A stretch of 64,000 nt of DNA from Cystobacter ferrugineus (GCF_001887355.1 NZ_MPIN01000003.1:315461-379460); one strand, 5' to 3'; shown: positions 15,127-24,772, numbered from the stretch's first letter. Translations and numbers: made by a program. Notes: generated by a model from the letters alone, not told the origin.

Positions 15127-16890
15127 TCAAGAGCCGGTCGGCTGGCGCTCGAAGTCTTCACTCCCGGGCGTCACCCGGCCGTACTTCATCCCCGAGGGCA
15201 GTGGGCCGTAATAGGCCACGTCCTCCGGGCCATACACGAGCGGCTTGCCGCTGGCCGACAAGCGCTTGCCATTGAAGAGGCCCACCTCTCCGCCCTGCCG
15301 GCTCAAGACGAAGGGCAGATGGGTGGCGCCCTCCGATGTCTTGCCATCCGCCACCAGGCGCAGGCGCTGGCCCGGGTTCAGCGTGACGGAAGGCAACCGG
15401 GCACGCTCGGTGGCTCGCAAGTCATTCGTCAGTTCATACCCCGCCAGGGACACGGCGGACCTCCCCCGGTTGTACAGCTCCACATAGCCCTTGCTCCCGG
15501 CGGAGATCGTCTGGATGACCACAGGACCCGTGCCGTGGTTCTCGAGCTCACGCAGCGTCTCGAGCAGGAAGGCACGGCGCTCGCGCACGTACGTCTGGAG
15601 GAAGTCTCGCGCCCGGGCCACGTGCGCGGGTGAGGCGTAGGGATCCCTTTCCATCTCTGGCCCCGCCACCGCCCAGAGCGCGTCGATGTGGGCGCTCGCC
15701 CGGGCCTGGGAGAAGGGACCCGCGAGCGCCGCCTCGAGCTTCGCCAGCAGCCGGGCCCTCAGGGCCGGCCTGTCCCAGATGCGCGTATTGAGCACGTTCC
15801 AGGTCGGCCGGTGGGCCGGGCGCTCCGCCGCGCGCTGCTCGTACAGGCGCTGCACGCCTGGATCATACAGACTGAAGCCCTGCGGCCAGCGATTGACGAT
15901 GGGTGGATCCTCGGGCGCCCACGTACGCCAGGCGAGCATCTGCGCGTTGTTCAAATCCCAGGGCGTGTATTGCCACCGATCCTCGCCCGGCTCGTGGATC
16001 CAATAGCTGCGCGAGTCCTCGATGATGTTGTTGGAGATGAGCATGTCCGCGGCGAGGTTGCCCAGGTACGCCTCCACGTCCACGGACTGCTCGAGCTTCG
16101 CCTCGAACTGCGCGTCGTCGCTGCGGTTGATCCACGTGAGGAACGCTTCCAGGTCGGAGTTGTCCTCGGACTCCTGGGTCTTCTTCTCGAAGTCGTCCTG
16201 GTGGAAGCCCGCCTCGGGCGTCAACTCGCAGTTGCGGCCGCCACAGCGGTAGATGGCGGAGCTCTTCTCCAGATCGTGGTGCTTCAGGTACTCCTTCCCC
16301 ACGTGCTCCATGTCCAGATAGAGCCCGTTGTGCTGGCCATTGAGGCTCACGCGCACATAGCGGGCACTCGGCACCGGCAGGCCCAGCGCCGTGTAGAGGT
16401 CCACCGCGAACTTCTCGGTCAGCTTGCCACTGTCGTACCAGCTCGCGAGCAGCTCGAAGCGATCCCGCTCGTCCAGCTCGTAGCCCTTGTCCAGTTTGAT
16501 CTTGAAACTCTTCTGGGGGAGCGAGCGCGTACTGGCGCCCCGGTACTCCACCTGCGCCGGCGCCGCGCGCCCGTCGAGCACCACCTCGGCCGGCACCGCC
16601 ACGTCCGCCTCCGGATTCGCATCCAGCCGCGCCAGGTTCTCCGGGGTGATGCGCAGCTCGAACACCGGGACGCGGCTCTGCACCGGCGGATAGGCCCCCG
16701 GCTCCGGGGTGCCCGTGTTCCCCGGAGGCGGGGTGTTCCCCGAGCCAGCGGAGGACGCGGGAGGCTTGGGAACGACAGGCTCGGAGCCCAGCGGGACCCC
16801 CACGGAATCCGCCGTCGCGGGGATGGAACCGGGCCCACACGCCAGCAATCCCACCACGCTCATCCCCAGCAGCCCACTCCATCGTCCCAT
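15127..16890 (-). CDS. CotH-type kinase lipoprotein with C-terminal lamin-tail domain
   Basis: A 587-aa lipoprotein (GLLAC lipobox) with a Pro/Gly/Ser linker to about residue 70. The CotH domain shows VEYRGASTRSLPQKSFKIKLDKG and YVRVSLNGQHNGLYLDMEHVG (read in parts across residues 115-205), then DMLISNNIIEDSRSYWIHEPG and WDLNNAQML with the catalytic Asp. A lamin-tail-like beta sandwich occupies about 475-570 (GYVELYNRGRSAVSLAGYEL). CotH proteins are atypical kinases; Bacillus CotH phosphorylates spore-coat proteins. The secreted form here probably modifies surface or matrix proteins or carbohydrates. It is separated from the next divergent gene by 327 bp. Confidence 0.9.
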   Translation of the reverse strand: MGRWSGLLGMSVVGLLACGPGSIPATADSVGVPLGSEPVVPKPPASSAGSGNTPPPGNTGTPEPGAYPPVQSRVPVFELRITPENLARLDANPEADVAVPAEVVLDGRAAPAQVEYRGASTRSLPQKSFKIKLDKGYELDERDRFELLASWYDSGKLTEKFAVDLYTALGLPVPSARYVRVSLNGQHNGLYLDMEHVGKEYLKHHDLEKSSAIYRCGGRNCELTPEAGFHQDDFEKKTQESEDNSDLEAFLTWINRSDDAQFEAKLEQSVDVEAYLGNLAADMLISNNIIEDSRSYWIHEPGEDRWQYTPWDLNNAQMLAWRTWAPEDPPIVNRWPQGFSLYDPGVQRLYEQRAAERPAHRPTWNVLNTRIWDRPALRARLLAKLEAALAGPFSQARASAHIDALWAVAGPEMERDPYASPAHVARARDFLQTYVRERRAFLLETLRELENHGTGPVVIQTISAGSKGYVELYNRGRSAVSLAGYELTNDLRATERARLPSVTLNPGQRLRLVADGKTSEGATHLPFVLSRQGGEVGLFNGKRLSASGKPLVYGPEDVAYYGPLPSGMKYGRVTPGSEDFERQPTGS

Positions 16891-17217
16891 GCGGCCTCCG
16901 TGCAGAGTCGCGCCCCGCGGTGCAGACGCCGTGCCTCACGCTGGGTCACCAGGCGGAACGGAAAACCGTGTCCAGACGACTCTTCGCGCCCGTTTCCTCC
17001 CACCTCGGGGAAAGATCCTTCCCACCGTGGCGACTTCCGGACCCACGAAAGGGAAATCCGGTGGACCGGATGGGAAACGGCGAGGACCTGGAGCCGCCGA
17101 GGCGAACCACGCCTTCGCCCCGAGAGGGAGGGTCACGTGAATCGCGTCAGCGAGCGGGGTGTCGCCTGTTCGACGTCCGCCCGGCATGGCATCCTCGTCA
17201 GCCTGTCAGGAGACAGC
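16891..17217. other. Divergent intergenic region, no clear element
   Basis: This 327-bp stretch separates the divergent CotH and barrel-lipoprotein genes and must contain both promoters. I saw no coding frame worth calling, no long inverted repeat and no clear -35/-10 or -24/-12 pair. Confidence 0.4.
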
Positions 17218-18417
17218 ATGAAGCATGACACCCGGAAGGCTTCCGCGAGTGAACCATCCCGCCGGACAAGCCCCTGGCGCTCCCCCGCCTGTGTGCTCCC
17301 CCTCATCGCGCTGATGCTGACGAGTGGCTGTCTGGGCCACCACTACGAGGTGTCCCGAGGGGAAATGGAGCGCCTCGTCCAGGCGCCTCCGCAGGAGCGC
17401 GGACGCAACATCTACGCGGTGCAGCGCTTCGTGACCGCGGAGGATCCGGAGCCGGCCCCCGCCTGGGAGCCCCCCCCGGGAGAGCCGCCTCCCGGCTACG
17501 TGGTCACCCACCACGGCCACTGGGTGCCGTCCCTCTATTTCGACTTCTACGGCTCGCCCTACTACGAGCCTCCCTACCGGCCATCGGTCGTGGCCACCGG
17601 AGCCGACGTCCATGGAGCCTCGGCGGTCCCCGGGAACACCTCGTCGAGCAGCTCCTCGGGAGGTTCCTCCTCCGGCAACCTCGGCAACATCAACGGAATC
17701 AACGATCTGTTGGTGGTCGCCGTCGTCGTGGGCGTGGCGGTCGGCATCGGGCTGGCCGCCACCGAAGGGGCCCGCTACGAGGGCTCGATCGCCGTGCACC
17801 CCCACCACCCGGTGCACCTGTGGCACCGTGACGGGCGCCAGAGCATCGTCGCGCTCGATGAGCTGACGGCGGCGGACCTGAGCACCGTCTCCGAGGTCAC
17901 GCTCTCGGGCGAGGAGGGCGCCGGCATGTGGCTCAGCGGTGCCGCGCCCCTCAACCGCGCGGGCTTCTCGTACCAGTTCGGCGCGGGCAACGACAGCCTC
18001 GCCCTGCCCCGGGGCCTGACCGAGCGCGGCCCGGGCTTCCGCTTCGCGCTCGGCTACTACCCCACGAAGAAGTTCGGCCTGCTCGCCGACACGCGCCTGC
18101 AGTTCGGCGACGACGCCGTCCGCGGCTACTACAACGTGCGCCTCGGCCTGGAGGCGCAGTGGTACCCCCTCTCCCTGTGGCGGCTGCACCTGGGCCCCTT
18201 CGTCGGCGGGGGACAGTCCTGGTCCGCTACCTCGGGCGTGGGTCTGCCCACCACCGCGGGCGCACGGCCCTACGTCTCCTTCGGCGCGCTCGCGGAGCTG
18301 GAGCTGACCACGCGCCTGGGGCTGACGTTCCGCTGGACCCAGGACTGGTTGCCCAACTCCAATCCGGACGCCCGCGGCTTCGTCAGCTCCTGGTCGCTGG
18401 GGCTCGCCGTCTACTGA
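17218..18417 (+). CDS. Lipoprotein with predicted outer-membrane barrel-like C-terminus
   Basis: A 399-aa protein with signal and lipobox LTSGC (Cys near 38). A Pro-rich and His/Tyr-rich region follows (PPPGEPPPGYVVTHHGHWVP), then a Ser/Gly stretch and a hydrophobic helix (LLVVAVVVGVAVGIGLA). From about residue 245 the sequence alternates in a beta-strand pattern (GFRFALGYYPTKKFGLLADTRLQFG through WSLGLAVY) and ends with an aromatic residue, as outer-membrane beta-barrels do. No function is known; an outer-membrane or envelope structural role is inferred. It converges on the hydrolase gene with a 1-bp gap. Confidence 0.8.
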   Translation: MKHDTRKASASEPSRRTSPWRSPACVLPLIALMLTSGCLGHHYEVSRGEMERLVQAPPQERGRNIYAVQRFVTAEDPEPAPAWEPPPGEPPPGYVVTHHGHWVPSLYFDFYGSPYYEPPYRPSVVATGADVHGASAVPGNTSSSSSSGGSSSGNLGNINGINDLLVVAVVVGVAVGIGLAATEGARYEGSIAVHPHHPVHLWHRDGRQSIVALDELTAADLSTVSEVTLSGEEGAGMWLSGAAPLNRAGFSYQFGAGNDSLALPRGLTERGPGFRFALGYYPTKKFGLLADTRLQFGDDAVRGYYNVRLGLEAQWYPLSLWRLHLGPFVGGGQSWSATSGVGLPTTAGARPYVSFGALAELELTTRLGLTFRWTQDWLPNSNPDARGFVSSWSLGLAVY

Positions 18418-18418
18418 C

Positions 18419-19585
18419 TCAGCGCGCCAACCACGCCACCGCGCGCCCGAACGTGTCCGCGAAGCTCCGCTCGACGTCCGCTTCCAGGGCGGTCACCGCG
18501 GGGAACGGGTTGACGTGCTCGTAGGCGTAGGGAGGCGCCAGGATGTCCACCCGCACGCCCGTCCCCGCGAAGGTGTCCGCCACGGCGCCCGGTGGCGCCA
18601 CCCGGTCCTCCTGGAGGGCGATGGCCTGGATGCGAGCGCCCACCCGCCGCAGGGCCGCCTCCCGCTCGGCGCGCAGGTGCTCCTCGCTCACCATGAGCTC
18701 GAAGGCCCGGCCCGCGGGGTGCTCCGAGAACAACCGGCTCAGCTCGGGCCGCGCCCGCTTGAGCGGCTCCAGCTCCCGCAGGAGGAAGTGGCGCAGTGCC
18801 TGGACCGCCGCGCTGTCGAGGATCTCCCGTGCCAGCGGCTCCTGACGCGAGAGCACGCAGCCGCCGCAGAAGCTCACCACCCGGGACTCGGAGAAGCGGC
18901 CGTCTACATCCGACAGCAGGAGGAGCTCCGAGATGAAGGCGCCGATGGAGTAGCCGAAGAAGTCCAGCCGCGCGTCCGGCGCCAGCAGTGGCTCCTCGCC
19001 CTGGCGCACGCGCTGGGCGAGCGCCACGACGTCCTCCAGGGTGCGCAGGCCCGCCCAGAGGAAGCGCTCGGGCCGCGCGTGGAGACGGGAACTCAGGGCG
19101 GCATTGGCGAAGTAGGACAGCTCCAGGCCGGGGATGCGGGATTGGCGGTCGCGGCTGAGCTGCCGCATGGGCCGGGGCTCGAACCAGAGCGCCGGGGAGC
19201 GCTCCATGTGGAAGGCGATGGGAAAGAGGATGACGGGCGCGCCAAGTCCCTCGGCGAGAGCCTTCGCCCATGGCAGGTACTTCTCCCACTTCTTCTCGTT
19301 GAGGCCGTGCAGGAGGAGGATTCCCCGGGCCCCTCGCTCGAGGCCCTTGGGCGCGAGGATGCGGTAGGGAAAGGTCCGGTTCTCCTCGCAATCGTCCCCC
19401 TGGTCCACCTGGCTTTCCAGGGACCCGGGCGCGAGCCCCTCGCTCGGAGGGGTTGGCGCCGAGAGCCCCTGGCCAGCGGAGTGGAACCGCCGGGCATGCA
19501 GGACGAGCCCAGCGTCCATCGGCCCATATCCCCGGCCCCCTTGGAAGGCCTCGGCGAGCCCTCGGTACGTGCCGATGAAACCCAT
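18419..19585 (-). CDS. Alpha/beta hydrolase-fold protein
   Basis: A 388-aa cytoplasmic protein. The oxyanion strand GILLLHGLNEKKWEKY (about 90-105), nucleophile elbow FGYSIGAF (GxSxG), and a late DR.APP and YEHVNPFP with candidate Asp and His make a complete alpha/beta-hydrolase triad. It is longer than typical esterases because of an approximately 85-residue N-terminal segment and a helical lid. Substrate is unknown. A GST gene begins 156 bp upstream on the other strand. Confidence 0.82.
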   Translation of the reverse strand: MGFIGTYRGLAEAFQGGRGYGPMDAGLVLHARRFHSAGQGLSAPTPPSEGLAPGSLESQVDQGDDCEENRTFPYRILAPKGLERGARGILLLHGLNEKKWEKYLPWAKALAEGLGAPVILFPIAFHMERSPALWFEPRPMRQLSRDRQSRIPGLELSYFANAALSSRLHARPERFLWAGLRTLEDVVALAQRVRQGEEPLLAPDARLDFFGYSIGAFISELLLLSDVDGRFSESRVVSFCGGCVLSRQEPLAREILDSAAVQALRHFLLRELEPLKRARPELSRLFSEHPAGRAFELMVSEEHLRAEREAALRRVGARIQAIALQEDRVAPPGAVADTFAGTGVRVDILAPPYAYEHVNPFPAVTALEADVERSFADTFGRAVAWLAR

Positions 19586-19741
19586 GAACAGCCTCCTGAT
19601 GGTTCAACGATTCAACAACGCGAAGTGTCACGACGCGGTCAAGTACGGGGAAACAAACGGAAATCGTGGCGAGGACCCGAGGAAGTGGGCAAATAGGCGC
19701 GCCCGCCGTGTCCGGGCAACCTCTTCTCAAGGAATCCTCGA

Positions 19742-20350
19742 ATGAAGCTCTACTACACGCCTGGTGCTTGTTCGCTGTCGCCCCACATCGTCCTGCTCGA
19801 GGCGGGTCAGACCTTCGACATCGAGAAGGTCGACCTGCGCACCAAGAAGACCGAGAGCGGCAAGGACTACTTCAGCGTCAACTCCAACGGCTACGTGCCC
19901 GCCCTGCAGCTCGATGACGGCAGCGTCCTCACCGAGGGCCCGGCCATCGTGCAGTACATCGCCGACAAGGCGCCCCAGGCCAAGCTCGCGCCGGCCAACG
20001 GCACGCTGGAGCGCTACAAGCTGCAGGAGGCGCTCAATTTCATCGGCACCGAGCTGCACAAGAGCCTCGGCTCGCTCTTCAATCCCGCCTTCCCCGAGGA
20101 GGCCCGGACGATCGCGAAGGGCAACATCGACAAGCGCCTGACCGCGGTGAACGAGCGGCTGTCCAAGCAGTCCTTCTTCCTCGGCGAGCAGTTCACCGTC
20201 GCCGACGCCTACCTCTTCACCGTGCTGAGCTGGACCGGGAACCTGGGCATCGACGTGAGCAAGTTCCCGGCGATCCAGGCCTACCAGGCGCGCGTGGCCG
20301 CGCGCCCCCAGGTGCAGGCCGCTCTGAAGGCCGAAGGCCTGGTGAAGTAA
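19742..20350 (+). CDS. gstA: Glutathione S-transferase
   Basis: A 202-aa cytosolic GST of the bacterial beta class, starting MKLYYTPGACSLSPHIVLLEAG. The conserved Cys10 that defines the class is in PGACSLSPH. The thioredoxin-like domain contains the cis-Pro motif NGYVPALQLDDGSVLTEGPA, and the C-terminal helical domain has FTVADAYLFTVLSW (N-capping box). It conjugates or exchanges glutathione on electrophiles. It has a good ribosome site (aaggaatcctcg) and stands alone. Confidence 0.93.
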   Translation: MKLYYTPGACSLSPHIVLLEAGQTFDIEKVDLRTKKTESGKDYFSVNSNGYVPALQLDDGSVLTEGPAIVQYIADKAPQAKLAPANGTLERYKLQEALNFIGTELHKSLGSLFNPAFPEEARTIAKGNIDKRLTAVNERLSKQSFFLGEQFTVADAYLFTVLSWTGNLGIDVSKFPAIQAYQARVAARPQVQAALKAEGLVK

Positions 20351-20443
20351 TCCTCCAGCTCGGCTGAACGCCGTCTGGAAAGCAACCGTGCAGGTCGGAT
20401 GACCTGGACGATCTGTCGGAGTGGGAGATACGCTCACTCCGTC

Positions 20444-21460
20444 ATGCGCGCCGTGCTGTCCGCCCTGCTGTTGCTGCTGCCCGCCCTGGCGTCCGCCGTG
20501 GACGTGCAGGGCGCGCTGCCCGCCGCGGACACGGTGTGGAAGAAGAACCTCAGCCCCTACGTGCTCACCGGGGACGTCACGGTGCCCTGGGGCGCGAAGC
20601 TGACGGTGGAAGCCGGCGTGCAGATCATCGCCATCCCCGAGGACGGGTTGGGCTCCGGCGTGGATGTCGAGCGCGTGGAGCTCATCGTCGATGGCACGCT
20701 GGTGGTGCGCGGCACCCCGTCCCAGCCCGTGGAATTCACCTCCCATGGCCGTCCGGGCTCCTGGTACGGCATCCGGGTGCGCGGGGGCCGGGGCACGGTC
20801 ATCGACGGCGCCCGGATCCATCAGGCCACCCAGGGCATCTCCCTGGGCATGAGCGCGACGGTGAAGAACACCTCGGTGAGCGCGCTCGCCCAGGACTGCA
20901 TCCAGGTGACGTGGGGCAGATCCTCGCTCCAGGCCAACGACGTGAACGGATGCGGAGGGCGTGAGCGGGGGGCGCCCGTACGTCCCATGGCGCCCGACGA
21001 GCCCCGCTCCCAGGACAACTGGCTCGCCACGGGCACGCCCTCGTCCCGGGGCAACACGGCGCCGCCCGCCCCGCCTGCTTCCCGGCAACGCCCCTCCGTC
21101 CTCCCGCCTCCCGAGCCCCCCCGGACGGAACCCTCCGCCCGACGCACGCCCGTGCAGGAGGCTCCGGCCCCGAGGCTCTCCCGCCCCCTCCCCTCGACGG
21201 TGGACGCCGGGGACTGCGCGATCGAACCCCAGGTGAACGAACCTCCGGAGTGCCCCGGTATCCGGCAGTGGCGCAAGAATCAGGAGCGCCTGAGCGAGGC
21301 GGACGACGAGCCGCGCCAGGACTCGCCCCGGCGGAACACCCCGACCACTTCCGGCCGTCAGCCCCGGGGCTCGACCCCGCCGGGAGGCGCGAACGATCGC
21401 CTTCGCGTGGCTCCGGACACGCGGCGCCAGGACGGGATGGGCCGCTCGGCCCGCCCCTGA
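20444..21460 (+). CDS. Secreted beta-helix-like protein with disordered C-terminus
   Basis: A 338-aa protein with signal peptide MRAVLSALLLLLPALASA. Residues 20-160 show the right-handed beta-helix pattern of pectate-lyase-like or carbohydrate-binding proteins (LTVEAGVQIIAI, ELIVDGTLVVRGTPSQPVEF, WYGIRVRGG). After about residue 165 the sequence is Pro/Arg/Ser-rich and probably unstructured. No catalytic residues stand out, and it is shorter than most lyases. The role could be surface attachment or scaffold; this is not established. Confidence 0.75.
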   Translation: MRAVLSALLLLLPALASAVDVQGALPAADTVWKKNLSPYVLTGDVTVPWGAKLTVEAGVQIIAIPEDGLGSGVDVERVELIVDGTLVVRGTPSQPVEFTSHGRPGSWYGIRVRGGRGTVIDGARIHQATQGISLGMSATVKNTSVSALAQDCIQVTWGRSSLQANDVNGCGGRERGAPVRPMAPDEPRSQDNWLATGTPSSRGNTAPPAPPASRQRPSVLPPPEPPRTEPSARRTPVQEAPAPRLSRPLPSTVDAGDCAIEPQVNEPPECPGIRQWRKNQERLSEADDEPRQDSPRRNTPTTSGRQPRGSTPPGGANDRLRVAPDTRRQDGMGRSARP

Positions 21461-21622
21461 GCCCCCACCCGGTGGGCTTCCGGCGAGCCCCCTGGCACGA
21501 CGCCTGACCCCTACGGGGGGAGACTCGCCAGATGACCCCGGGCTTTCCCGGAGTGAGGGATTTTCGTCGTTCGCCCCGGATGAGCCCGGCGGGCGTGGGA
21601 GCCGGGCCTTACATTGAAGGGC

Positions 21623-22768
21623 ATGGACTCGCGATCCGGCCCCTCCCGCGCACGGCTGTGTGTCGGGCTGCTGTCTGGCACCAGCGTGGACGCGGTGGAG
21701 GCGGTGCTCTGCCGCATCGAGGGCACCGGGCCACGGGTTCGCATCACCCTGCTCGCCCATGTCTCGCGGCCCTTCGCCCCGGAGTTCACCCAGCGGGTAC
21801 TCTCCGCCCAGGACGCCCGCGCGCTGTGTGAGTTGAACTTCGCCCTGGGCGAGCGCTTCGCCGAGGCGGCGCTGGAGGTCATCTCCCGGGCGGGCCACCG
21901 CCCCGAGGACGTGGACGTCATCGGCTCGCATGGACAGACGGTGGCCCACTGGCCCTCGAGCCTGTCGGACACGCCCTCCACGCTGCAGCTCGGGGAGGCC
22001 TCCGTCATCGCCGAGCGCACCGGCATCTCCGTGGTGAGCGACTTCCGCACCCGGGACATGGCGGCGGGAGGCCAGGGCGCCCCGCTGGTGCCCTACCTGG
22101 ACTGGGCCCTGTTCCGGAAGCCCGGCGTGGCCCGGGCGCTGCAGAACCTGGGCGGCATCGGCAACGTGAGCGTGGTGAGCGAGCGGCTGGAGGACACCAT
22201 CGCCTTCGACACCGGGCCGGGAAACATGGTGATGGATGGGCTGGCGCGGCGCATCTCCGGCGGCCAGCTCTCGTGCGACCTGGACGGCCACCTGTCGCGG
22301 GGGGGCCGCGTGGTGCCGCACCTGCTCGAGGAGCTGCTCGCCCACCCCTTCCTCGCCCTGCCCCCACCGCGCAGCGCCGGACGCGAGGGCTTCGGAGACG
22401 CGCTGGTGACGCGGCTATGGGAGCGCGCCCGGGACACGCGGCCCGAGGACTTGATGGCCACGGCGGTGGAGTTCACCGTGGAGGCCACGGCGCGTGCCTA
22501 CGAGACCTGGCTCCTGCCGCGCTTCACGCTGGAGGCGGTGTACGTGTCCGGCGGCGGCATCCGCAACCCCGTGCTGATGGAGCGGCTGACGGCGCGGCTC
22601 GCCCCCCTGCCGGTGCACCCGGTGGACGCGCTGGGCCTGCCCGAGGGCGCCAAGGAAGCCGTGTGCTTCGCGCTGCTGGCCAACGAGTATCTGTGGGGAA
22701 CTCCGGCGAACGTGCCGTCGGCGACTGGCGCGAGGCGTCAAGTCGTTCTAGGAAAGCTGACACCGTGA
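21623..22768 (+). CDS. anmK: Anhydro-N-acetylmuramic acid kinase
   Basis: A 381-aa ASKHA-fold kinase. Key motifs are GLLSGTSVDAVEAVLC (ATP phosphate loop), GSHGQTVAHWP, NLGGIGNVSVV, AFDTGPGNMVMD and VSGGGIRNPVLM. AnmK opens and phosphorylates 1,6-anhydroMurNAc to MurNAc-6-phosphate in peptidoglycan recycling. The usual SGTSxDG motif has Ala-Val after Asp here (TSVDAVE), a small deviation to check. The ATG at 21623 follows a gaagg site; a TTG nine bases upstream is possible. Its stop overlaps the start of the next gene. Confidence 0.92.
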   Translation: MDSRSGPSRARLCVGLLSGTSVDAVEAVLCRIEGTGPRVRITLLAHVSRPFAPEFTQRVLSAQDARALCELNFALGERFAEAALEVISRAGHRPEDVDVIGSHGQTVAHWPSSLSDTPSTLQLGEASVIAERTGISVVSDFRTRDMAAGGQGAPLVPYLDWALFRKPGVARALQNLGGIGNVSVVSERLEDTIAFDTGPGNMVMDGLARRISGGQLSCDLDGHLSRGGRVVPHLLEELLAHPFLALPPPRSAGREGFGDALVTRLWERARDTRPEDLMATAVEFTVEATARAYETWLLPRFTLEAVYVSGGGIRNPVLMERLTARLAPLPVHPVDALGLPEGAKEAVCFALLANEYLWGTPANVPSATGARRQVVLGKLTP

Positions 22769-23922
22769 GCAGCGTGAACCTGGTAGCCCGGGAAGTGGCG
22801 GCGAAGATCGTCTTCTATGGACCGGGTCTGTCCGGCAAGACGAGCACGCTGCGCAAGATCTACGAAACGGTGCGCCCCGCGCACCGCGGCGAGATGATGT
22901 CCATCGCCACCGAGGGAGACCGGACGCTCTTCTTCGACTTCCTGCCCGTGAAGGTGGAGCGGGTGAACGACTGCACGGTGCGGCTCGCGCTGTACACCGT
23001 GCCCGGCCAGGTCTTCTACAACGCCACGCGCAAGCTGGTGCTCCAGGGCGCCGACGGCGTGGTGTTCGTGGCGGACTCGCAGCCGGAGATGATGGACGCC
23101 AACCGCGAGTCCATGGCCAACCTGCAGGAGAACCTGCTGGAGCAGGGCATCCGGCTGGAGCGCTTCCCGCTCGTGTTGCAGTGGAACAAGCGCGACCTGC
23201 CCTCGGCCCTGCCCGTGGCGGAGCTGCGCGAGGCGCTCAATCCCCGCCTCGTGCCCGACTTCGAGACCGAGGCCATCAGCGGCAAGGGCGTGCTGGACGT
23301 GCTCAAGGGCATCACCCGGCTCGTCATCCAGGATCTACGGGCCAAGCGCATCGTCCCCCCACCCCGCTCGGCCAACCCCGTGGCGGCGCCCCGGCCCGCG
23401 GGGCGAGGACTGGAAGCCGAGCTCAGCCAGCACCTGGTGGGCCGCACCGCCTCCTCGTCCTCCACCTCTACCTCCACCACCTCGATCGCGGCCCCGCGCC
23501 CCGCCATGCCGTCGCGGAGCATGCCCGCCGTGGGGGCCTCGCCGCAGGTGGTGGTCGCGCCCACCGCTCCCCCGGCGCTGACCGGACAGCGGCCCCTGGG
23601 CGCCGCGAGCGCGCTCGCGCCCTCGGAGCTGTTCGACCACGCGAGGGCCGCGGAAGGAGCGTTCGCCTCGGGGGATTACGGCACGTGCATCCAGGCCTGC
23701 CTCGATGCCGCCCGCCGTGGGCTCGCGCTCGCGGGCGAGGGGCCCCTGGGAGCGCAGGCCTACCTGCTCCAGGTGGATGGGGGAGATCTGCTCAAATTGC
23801 AGACGCTCGGAGCCCGCGGCGGCAGCTACCGCGTGGATGACGCCGCGTTCGCGCTGTACGTGCTGATGCAGATCTTCACCCGGCTCCACACCGCCGGGTT
23901 GCCCACGCCCGCCACGGAGTGA
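22765..23922 (+). CDS. MglA-like small Ras-type GTPase with long C-terminal extension
   Basis: A 385-aa protein from GTG at 22765, whose first bases overlap the anmK stop (GTGA), so the two are translationally coupled. The GTPase domain has G1 GPGLSGKT (19-26), G3-like TVPGQ (78-82), G4 NKRD (141-144) and G5-like SGKG. TVPGQ in place of the usual DxxGQ and the overall pattern match the MglA family that sets polarity of gliding motility. After residue 200 there is a Ser/Thr/Pro linker and a helical Cys/Ala-rich domain (about 290-385) not found in MglA itself. A signalling or polarity role is inferred; no MglB gene is adjacent. Confidence 0.88.
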   Translation: MSSVNLVAREVAAKIVFYGPGLSGKTSTLRKIYETVRPAHRGEMMSIATEGDRTLFFDFLPVKVERVNDCTVRLALYTVPGQVFYNATRKLVLQGADGVVFVADSQPEMMDANRESMANLQENLLEQGIRLERFPLVLQWNKRDLPSALPVAELREALNPRLVPDFETEAISGKGVLDVLKGITRLVIQDLRAKRIVPPPRSANPVAAPRPAGRGLEAELSQHLVGRTASSSSTSTSTTSIAAPRPAMPSRSMPAVGASPQVVVAPTAPPALTGQRPLGAASALAPSELFDHARAAEGAFASGDYGTCIQACLDAARRGLALAGEGPLGAQAYLLQVDGGDLLKLQTLGARGGSYRVDDAAFALYVLMQIFTRLHTAGLPTPATE

Positions 23923-23947
23923 GCCACGCCTCGCGGGGCCAGCCCCG

Positions 23948-24772
23948 TCACTTCCCCGGCGCGGTGAAGCCGTAGCGCTCGAGCAGCGGCCGGCTCTGGG
24001 AGCCGAGCAGCGCGTCGCGGAACCGCCGGGCCAGCTCCGGATCCTGGGCCTTCTTGAGCAGGGCCCCGCCCTGCTCCATGCGCGGGTAGGCGCTCGTGGG
24101 GACTTCCCAGTAACGGCCGCGCTCCTTCATGGCCGGGGCGAGCGCGAGCGACATCGCGATGATGCCCACGTCCGCGGCGCCGCTCTGCGCGAACTGGGCC
24201 GCCTGCGCGACATTCTCCCCGAGCACCAGCTTGTCCTTGACGGCGTCATGGAGGCCCTGGCTCTTCAAGGCGGCCTCGGCCGCTCGGCCGTAGGGGGCAT
24301 GCTGGGGGTTGGCGATGGCGATGTGCCGGACGCCCGGCTCCAGCAGCACCTTCATTCCGAGCTTCTCCACGGGCAGGGGCGAGTCCCGGGGCACCCACAA
24401 GACGACGTGGCCCACGGCGTAGGCGAAGACTCCACCCGGCTCCACGAGGCCCTGCTCGACGAGCTTGCGCGGATAGGACATGTCCGCGGAGAGGAAGACG
24501 TCGAAGGGCGCGCCCTGGGAGAGCTGCGCGAGGAAGTTGCCCGACGAGCCGTAGGTGACCTCCACCCGGTCGTCGGGGTGCTTCGCGCGGAAGTCCTTCA
24601 ACAACTCGTCCAGCGCGAACTTCAGATCCGCCGCCGCGGCGATCCGCAAGGTGTGCGTGCGTGGCGGGGGCGGCGTGTCGGCGGCGGCGGAGACGCCCAT
24701 GCCGGCCACGAACCCCGCACCGACGATGAGCAGGACTCCCAGTATGAGCGCGTTTCTCACGAGCTTCTTCAT
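23948..24772 (-). CDS. modA: Molybdate-type ABC transporter substrate-binding protein
   Basis: A 274-aa exported protein (signal ALILGVLLIVGAGFVAGMG). The ModA pattern is clear: LRIAAAADLKFALDEL, VTYGSSGNFLAQLSQGAPFDVFLSAD (in parts), and GAADVGIIAMSLA. These residues hold the oxyanion through backbone and Ser contacts. No modB or modC permease/ATPase genes are near, so it either works with a distant transporter or binds another anion. It converges on the GTPase gene with a 25-bp gap. Confidence 0.87.
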   Translation of the reverse strand: MKKLVRNALILGVLLIVGAGFVAGMGVSAAADTPPPPRTHTLRIAAAADLKFALDELLKDFRAKHPDDRVEVTYGSSGNFLAQLSQGAPFDVFLSADMSYPRKLVEQGLVEPGGVFAYAVGHVVLWVPRDSPLPVEKLGMKVLLEPGVRHIAIANPQHAPYGRAAEAALKSQGLHDAVKDKLVLGENVAQAAQFAQSGAADVGIIAMSLALAPAMKERGRYWEVPTSAYPRMEQGGALLKKAQDPELARRFRDALLGSQSRPLLERYGFTAPGK

